Assembly: GCF_023053635.1 (NCBI RefSeq)
Contig: NC_086171.1
Coordinates: forward strand, 49,207,538-49,271,537
DNA from: Elgaria multicarinata webbii
Lineage: Eukaryota > Chordata > Lepidosauria > Squamata > Anguidae
Direction: 5' to 3'
DNA: 64,000 nucleotides
The notes beneath the pieces were generated by a model. It made no database searches and had not been told where the DNA came from. It was given only the letters and a program-made list of their open reading frames with translations. The translations under genes and the position numbers were made by a program. Below, one piece after another: positions 28,344-37,300 of the stretch; within the stretch, counting starts at the first letter, position 1; the number at the start of each line of letters is the position of its first letter.

Positions 28344-31300
28344 TCTCTTTGTTGTACTTCACTAGTTAGAGAAGGGGCAGGCAGACAGGTGGGGAGGATC
28401 CTGCACCCCAGTGCCAATGCAAGTGCCAGACAAAGCAAATTGGGGTGAGCTGCATCCCATAAAAACGTAAGAAGCGCCATGCTGAATACTAATCTAGTTC
28501 TAATTCTAAATCTAGCCCAGCATTCTGTTCCCACCATGGCCAGCCAGATGCCTGTGGGAAACCCAGCAGCAGAACATGAGCGCAATAGCTAGTGTTTCCT
28601 AGCAACTGTAATACAGGGCATCCTGTCTCCAATACTGGAGGTCATCTATAGCTACCATGGCTACTAGCCATTGATAGCCTTATCCTCTACGAAGCCCACT
28701 ATATATCGGATACACAAAGTAGACACTGTAGCGAGAATGTAAAAACTCACTGCATAGTTTGATTTGAGAATTGCAAGGGCATCACATAACTGTTGCTGGT
28801 AGCTCTGTCGTATTTTGACTTCTTTCTGTAATTAAAGGGGGAGAATTTACATTTTTAGGCATTTCAATAAAATCATATTAGAATCAGAGTGATCTGTCAT
28901 CAAAATGATCTTGTTATTTTCATCATGAAAGCAAAGTTCACTCTCTGTGCGCTGTTCTTGTTTTTAATTAAGGAGCTAAGGTACAATTCTCAAGGGTGTT
29001 TGGGCTAAGCTGCCAGCTTCAGGACACTCAGGGCTCATCTACACCAAGCAGGATATTTCACTATGAAAGTGGTATGAAAGCAGTATATAAAAGGCAGGAG
29101 CCACACTACAGCTTTATGGCAGTATTGAAGTACACTGACAACTGTTGGGGCTCATGACACATACCATATACCGCTTTCATTCTGCTTTCATGGTGTTATA
29201 TCCTGCTTGGTGTAGATGCATCATGGGCCCCAACAGTTGTCAGTGCATTTCAGTACCACTATAAAGCAGTAGTGTAGATGCTGCAGTGCACTTCAATACT
29301 GCTATGAAGCAGTAGTGTGGCTCCTGCCTTTTATATACCACTTTCATAGTGGAACATCCTGCTTGGTGTATAGATGAGCCCTCAGACTTGGCACATCCCA
29401 GGCACCCCAGGTCTTGAGATACAGAGCCAAAAGCAATGCTGTGAGTGGGTAGCAGCAGTCACAACAGCTGGCATTCAAACAGAGCCACAGGCCTATGCCA
29501 TCGTGTTCCCTGGATGGAGACCATATAGCAGGGATGTGGTACCTCTTTCAGCCTGAAGGCCAAATTCAATTTTGGAAAAGCTCCCAGGGCCACATTCCAG
29601 TAGTGGGTGGGAGTGAAGGCAAAGGGGGAGGGGCTAAAACAAAACAAATTACAAAAAATACCAGCACATAATAGCTTAAATGTTTTACAACCAGTAACTA
29701 AGCCTTAGCTTATGCATTTTCAACCTTTTAGAATGGGGAAACACCTGCACAAAAGCTGGGAAACCACCCAATGTTCATTGTTTGGGAGGAAAGGGGGTGT
29801 GGTTAGCAGAAGGGACATGGCCCTCTGGGGCTACCTAGACGATTGAGACCCTAAGGGGGGTGGGTTTGGCCCATGGGCCTGAGGTTCTTCACTCCTGGTA
29901 TAAGGGCACTGTCTAGTTAACTAGATGGTCATCAGATGGATCACGTTTCCCTACCATTGCTTTGCCTCCTGCTTCTGTCCCACAATAGAGACAGACGGCT
30001 TCCTCCTTCTTCACACAGGAAAGAAATGGTGGCAACTTTCGTTACAGCCCCCAGAACTGGATTTTCCAGGTCTTTTTTTGTGACAGAAGAAAGAGCAGAA
30101 GGAGAAGGAGACACACAGGAAGCAGACGGCATCTTCAAAAGGACCAGCAAACATCCATGAGTGGCCAGTAATAAGCATGCTATAAAATGCTTGTCTGATG
30201 ACGCTCCTAGTTTAGACAATGAGGCGAAAAAGGTTCTGTATCCCTCTAGTTGTTACATGGAATTCCAGTGGTGAATGCATGGATTCTGGACCATGTGATC
30301 TTAGGCCATCATCAGATGAGCATTTTATCGCACACTCGCTGCTACCCACTTACGGATGTTTGTGCTTCCTTTAGACATCGTCCGCCTGCCGCGCGCCTCC
30401 TGCGTGCCTTCCGCTCATTTTTCTGTCGCAAAACAGGCCTCTTTTAATCCAATTTTTTAAAAACAACAATAACAGAATGTGCCACAATCTCCTGCTGTGT
30501 GTAGGAAAAGTGGCGCAATAAAAATTGCCCCTGAATGGGCCACATAGTTTTTATTTACTTTCTCTTTCCTCTCTGGTAAGAAAGAGGAAGTAAAGAAGGA
30601 CAAAAGCGGTGGTGGAGAAGCGATGCTAAGGAAACACAATTTTCCTTCGTGTGATGACGCTCTCAATTGCCTCGGCTGGCATTGGAGGTCTTTATATTTT
30701 CACAGCCACTCTATGGATCATATCCATAGTTTATATCCAGTTATTCTGATCGTAACTGGAATAGTGCAGAATTATGGTGTAGACAGGGCACCCTCACAAC
30801 AGTTACCTCAGGCTGCAATCTCATAGACACTTACCTGGGAGTATGTCCCATCAAACTCAATGAAACTTACTTGTGAGTAAGAATGCACAGGAATTGTGCT
30901 GTCAATTGCTACAAATTAAAATGCAGTAACATCTTATCAAAAACTCCAGTGGCTTATGTGGTTCTTTGCTGCTAATGAAAGCCTGTTTGTATCTGTGACT
31001 CCCTGCCCCCCTGCGTCATCTCAACTTCACCTGAGACACCCGCAAGCTACCTGACAGGACTGTCGGGCCTCCAATGGGAGAGTAGTCCACAAGCGGGGTG
31101 CCACAACAGAGCTTAATATCAATTTAATTGTAAATCTACCTTAAAGTATCCTGGGAATTATAGTTTGGTGAGGTGCTAGGAATTTGCTGTTAGAGAACCT
31201 CATACAATTAAAATTCCCAGAGTGTCTTTCAAAGAGGGAATGATTTTAAACTATCCAGTGAAATTTTAGAATGTTTTAAAGATGTTTTAATCATGTATGG

Positions 31301-34300
31301 TAAGTTTTTAATCAGTTTTTAATGTGTATTTTATATAATGTTTTTATACTGTTTGTTTTATACTCTGAATGGTTTTAGTTTTTGTGAACCGCCCAGGGAG
31401 CTTCGCCTGTTGGGCGGTATAAAAATACAAATAATAAATGCAACATCCTGTGCGTGTTTAGACAGAAAAAATCCTACAACTCCCAGCGTTCCAAACTGGC
31501 CATGCTTTTTCGTTTAAACATGCATAGGATTGCTCTCAAAATCAGTTTAAGTCTGTAATGTAGATAGGTCCTCTGTCTTGCCTTGCTAGCTGCTAGATTA
31601 TAACCATCAACACAGAGATATTGCTACAGATTTCTATCAAGCAATCAAGCAAACAAACACAAAACCTAGAGTGACGGAACACGTTAGCAATATCACATTG
31701 TTGCTAAAGAGCTATAAGGAAAGTTAGACTGTACCTGCTTATAAAAGTCCTCAATGTGTTTCAGTCTGTCACTTATTTCTAACCAGAGGTTGGATGCCTG
31801 TTCATGTATTTTTTCCTCATACTGTGTTTTAAGGACATTTTTATACATTGCAAAATCATCATATATAGAATTTGTGAACTGAAAATGCAAAAAAAAATAA
31901 TATTTCAAGTTTTCAAAATAATAATAATAATAATAACAATAATAAATTAATTCTTACCCGCCTCTCCATTCTGATCGAGATGAGTAACAACAGTAAATAT
32001 AAAACAAATAAAACTGAATTAAAACTTAATATACATTGGCCTAATCTACACCAAGCAGGATATTGCACTATGAAGGCAGTATATAAAAGGCAGGAGCCAC
32101 ACTACTGCTTTAGCAGTATTGAAGTGCACTGACAACTGTTGGGGACCCATTGACACAGACCATAGACCACTTTCATAGTGGTATATCCTGGTCAGTGGGG
32201 CTCCTGCCTTTTATGTACCGCTTTCATACCGTTTTCATAGTGCAGCCTCCGGCTTGGTGAAGATTAGGCCATTTTTAAAAACATCCTAAAAGCATTCTAA
32301 AATATCCTAAAATTCCACTGGATAGGCCTGCCGGAAGAGATCAGTCTTTATAGCTTTCTTGAATGTTAATAGACTGTTAAGTTGAGGAGTCTCCTCCGGC
32401 AGGCCATTCCACAGTCTGGGAGCAGCAGAATAGAAAGTCCTCTGGGTAATACCTATCAGTGTAACTTTGACTGACTGAAGTAGATTCTTCCCAAAGGCCC
32501 TGAGTGTGCAGGGTGGATTGTACGGGAGAAGGTGATCCCGCAGGTAACCTGGACCCAAACTATGTAGGGCTTTAAAGCTGATAACCAACACTTTATACTT
32601 CACTCAGAAACTAATTGGGAGTCAGTGGAGAGATTTTAAAACTGGTTTTTAATCTCTTTGGTAGCTGCTTTAGTTAGGGTGACCATATGACCGGATTTGC
32701 CTGGATTTGCCTGGGTTTTTGATGGCAAATCCGGGAGGGGGAGGGGAAATCCGGATTTTTTTCAAAGAGCAGCTCTAATGGGAATTAACAAAAATGCTTA
32801 TAACTCTGTCATTTTTAAAGATAAAGACATGAAACTTGGCACAATAGTAGCTCTTAGGAAGGGCTTTAGCCACACCAAATTTGAAACAGGTCTGTTCATC
32901 TATTAATTTTTTAGAATTTTTTTAAAAATTGAGGTTTTAAAATTATTATTTTTAAAATCATCATTTTTAAAGTTAAAGAGATGAAACTTTGTACTGTGAT
33001 AGGATTTAGGTAGAGCTTTAGCCACACCAAATTTGAAACAGATCCATTCATCCATTGATTTTTTAGGAATTTTTTTAAAAAATGAGGTTTTAAAATTATT
33101 ATTTTTTAAACTGTCATTTTTAAAGATAAAGAGCTGAAAGTTGGCACCATGATAGCTTTTAGGTAGAGCTTTAGCCATACCAAATTTGAAATAGATCTGG
33201 GGGCAGTAGCAAACCCTGTTAACAACAACAGCAGCTTGCAATGAGTGAAGACACAGTCAGAAAAGATATTTGAGGGAAGGGGAGAATGTAACACACAGAG
33301 TATAGCAAAAGCTTCAAAGTACAGCAAAACCTACAAAAGTAGGAGTGAGTGAAGTTAATTTCAGATACATTGAATCTCTCACTTGTTCTTTATTTCAGTG
33401 ATTTTAACATTAAGATGTTATGTAGAACAGATTTGTCTTAAATGTGTGACCAAGGCTATGTTCGGGTGGGCACGCCCCCTTGGTACTGGACACGCCCCCT
33501 TGGGGGAGACCATGTTGTCCTCCTTTTTGGTTTCCAAAATATGGTCACCCTACTTTAGGTTACAGAAGATTGATCCCAAGCACACTAACTCAGTATGATG
33601 AACCAGACTATGCCAATCTGTCATTACTCCCAAATCCACCAGTGACCTGGATACCAACTCAGAGGCTGAAGAACCACTGGTGTCAACAGAGGAGTCACTG
33701 GGCCCAAGCATCACTGTGGAACTGGAGATCCCGATGAAGCTGAGATCCCAGAGATTGCTAAGCCAAGAGACCCTTGAGCCTGGAGCAACAACTGCAGGAT
33801 TGGGCCAGCACACCCATTTCCACGAATCCCACAATGCAATGAATTCTGCTGTGCCAATGCTGGTTAGGGTGACCATATGAAAAAGAGGACAGGGCTGTAT
33901 CTATAACAGTTGTATAGAAAAGGGAATTTTAGCAGGTGTGATTTTAGCAGGCATGCAGCACCTGGTGAAATTCCCTCTTCCTTACGACAGTTAAAGCTGC
34001 TGGAGCTCTGCCCTCTTTAGTATCTGGTCACATGAACTCTTTAGTATCTGGTCACGACCCACTTTGTCGGAGTGGGTGGATTCTGAGGGTGGTTCTGGAC
34101 TGAAGTATAAAAAGCTTCTGTCTGGTCTCAAGTTGGGATGTCCGTCACTTGGAAATCCGGCCCTTTTAGGGCTCAACAGACTTCTTCCGCCTGCCCAACT
34201 TGGCTTGCATTTGCGAGCCGAGCCACAGGTTTTCCCTGAACACCAGGGATTTTTTCTGCATTTTGAGGGGGAGGGGTCTGCTGTGATTTGCTCAAATAGA

Positions 34301-37300
34301 GATTTGCTCAAATAGAGATCTGAGCAAATTTTGGCTGAAATTTGCAAAATTTGCACAAATTGTGGCTGAAATTTGCTGATTTGTGCAAAAAGTGACAGAG
34401 GGCAGGGCTCCTGCAGCTTTCACTGTTGTGATGAAAAGGGCATTTCACCAGGTGCTGCATGCATAGAAATGACACCTCCTGAAATTCCCTTTTTTACACA
34501 ACTGTTAAAGATACAGGAGCCCTGTCCTCCTTTCCATATGGTCACCCTTACATAAGCCTCATGCCCAACATCCCTATGTACCTGGTATCTGATTAGTTAT
34601 TCGGTTATTAAGTGCAAAGGTTTGAAAATATCTCAGTAAGTGCATTCAGCAGAGCCCTTTTCAGACCTTCAGAACTAACTGGAAGCCAGGTATGTGGGGA
34701 CACTGGGAACAAGGCTTACCTGTGCACCTAGGTCCCCCCACTTTTGCTGTACATGCTAGCAGGCAAACACCTGCATAGGGCTATAGGCTTAATCATTTTG
34801 ATTTCAGCTCCAGATGTTATCTGGAAGTTGATAATAAAAAGTGCATAATAGGGAGATTGTCAATAAAACATAATGAAAATATTAGCCATGATTGCTGAAG
34901 AAAAACTTAGTACAGATGCTAAAGTATAATGATTAAAATACAGCTATAGGAACTGCACACAGTTCCTTTATGACAACTAGCTACTTATGTAAATCACTGC
35001 CTGCAGGGCCTCATACAATGCACTGTTTGAATGATGGCTGGAAACAGCTTACCTTTAACAAAGTTCTTGTTGTTATGATAAACTCTTTTAGATCTCCTAT
35101 TTCACTTACATCAGTTTGAGTGGCCTGATCTGAGATTGCACTACCTATTTTTAGGTCTTCTGAAATTCTAGGCCTATAGGATTTTTAAAATATATGAATA
35201 CATTAGTTACTCTGAACAGCAGAGAGATTTCACCTTAAAGATATTAAGATTAAAGTAGCAATCATCTACAAAATGATCTCTTTCCCTTTTAATTACACGC
35301 ACCCCAATATTCATTTATAATTATTCAATAGATTTATATTCTACTTACATTTAAAAAAAAAATCCAAGCCGTTTATAGAAAAGCTCACTTATAGAAAAGC
35401 TCACTGCAATCAAATACACTTTAAAACATCTTAATTAATTTAAAAAACCATTCATTTAAAACATTTATAAAAAAAATTAAAACCTGTACTTGGAAAACAA
35501 GTTCTGACTTTGTTTAGGTCTACTGTAAATAACACTCAGTGAGCTCTCATTGCTTTGGCTTAGCTGCAATGGGAGCCATCACATGGAAGCCACTTTATGT
35601 CACTTTATATAGGGGATGTGAATGGGTGTGCTGACTGCTGCCCCATGTGGTGAGCCACGTAACTACACCCTCTCAGTAAAGAACTTTCTGTCATGAACTA
35701 CTTCTCTACTGTGCCACATGGTGAGCCACATAACTGACCACTGGCACTGCATCACCTGGTTAGCCATGTAACTGCTGCTTCTCAGGGAAGAACCTTCCAG
35801 GTTTGACTTGACTCCATCCACTTAACCTGGGCAGAAAGGTATATACATGACTTCCTTTTCCAACTGAGCCTTGCTTAAGCTGAGCCCTGCATTGAGCAGG
35901 GGGTTGGACTCGATGGCCTTATAGGACCCTTCCAACTCTACTATTCTATGATTCTATGACTCTATGTCTTGTATGTTTGGTCTTGCCTCCTGGCTTCTTC
36001 TCTGGTTCTGCCTTCTAGTTTGCCCTCTGACCCTGATTGCTCTTAGATCCTGGCTCCTAGTTCCTGGCTCTCTCCAGACTGCTTACCCATGGCCCTGCTT
36101 GACACTGTCCTCTACACAGAGTGGATAATTTTATCCATGCTATTACAGACTATGTTGTGGGGGCTGGGGCCCCCAGGGACAGAACATTTCATGCTGCGTG
36201 ATGGGAAAAATTGCACCAATTATTCTTTCCACACACACACACTTATGTTCCAACCTTCCTCCCAAAGCAGCTTACACAGGGCTTCTAGGCAGTCTTCCCT
36301 CTAGACACCAGACTGATGCCTTCTTTGATTTAATCATTTATTCCTGTGCTGTGCCCTAGAGTCATTCTTTGGGGAATGCATGTAGTAAGCCACTTGAATG
36401 CAAATGGCTCAGCATGTGACAGAGCAACTTAAAACATCCTTCAGTTGCATTGTGGGAGGGTTACCTCTCCCATTCTTGACTCCTACTGTCATATTATTTG
36501 AGAAGCCAAGTGTTTAGATTAACAAGGCCTTTGTGTACGTAAACTCATAACACACAAATCTCCCGGAGGTGGCTGCTATGCTAAACTTGACTGGATTTTC
36601 CAACTGCAGAGAACAGGTGCAGAGAATGGCGGCGGGTTTGGCTGCAGAATAAGTCTGAGTCAACATGTACGTCACCCAAGCTAAACTTAGCTCATTCACA
36701 GAGGGAACTCTTAGTGCAAAACTATGGGAAGAGAAGGTTGCAACAAATGCCAGTATGATTTTTAAATAGCCTCTTACGTTAACAACTTCCAGAAATGGTC
36801 CTCAGATTGCATTTCTGTAACACCCAAATGTTCCCTGTATATTAATCACATCATGTCTGAAAGCTTTTTGAGGCAACCTGAGGTCCTTTCTACACCATAA
36901 GGGTGTAGAGAGACGCAGGGGAGACGATCCTGGACTTACCTGCTTCCGGGATCGTTGCCCTGCATCTAAACATAAGAACATAAGAAATGCCCTGCTGGAT
37001 CAGACCAAGGGTCCATCTAGTCCAGCACTCTGTTCACACAGTGGCCAACCAGCCATCGGCCAGGGATGAACAAGCAGGACGTGGTGCAACAGCACCCTTC
37101 CACCCATGTTCCCCAGCAACTGGTGCACACAGGTTACTGCCTCGAATACTGGAGATAGCACGCAACCATCGCAGGCGTTGCGCCTGTTGCAGGTGCCATT
37201 TTTTTCTTAAAGAAGAAGACCTGAAGCGCACTTGCGCTCCAGCGAAAAAAAAGGTAAGGAAAAAGAAGAAGCTCCAACCCCTCTCCTCCCCCACCCCTGA

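Noticed and set aside
28265-28585. A protein with polyhistidine or polymethionine
   Set aside because: The run is the (ATC)n microsatellite read in two frames.
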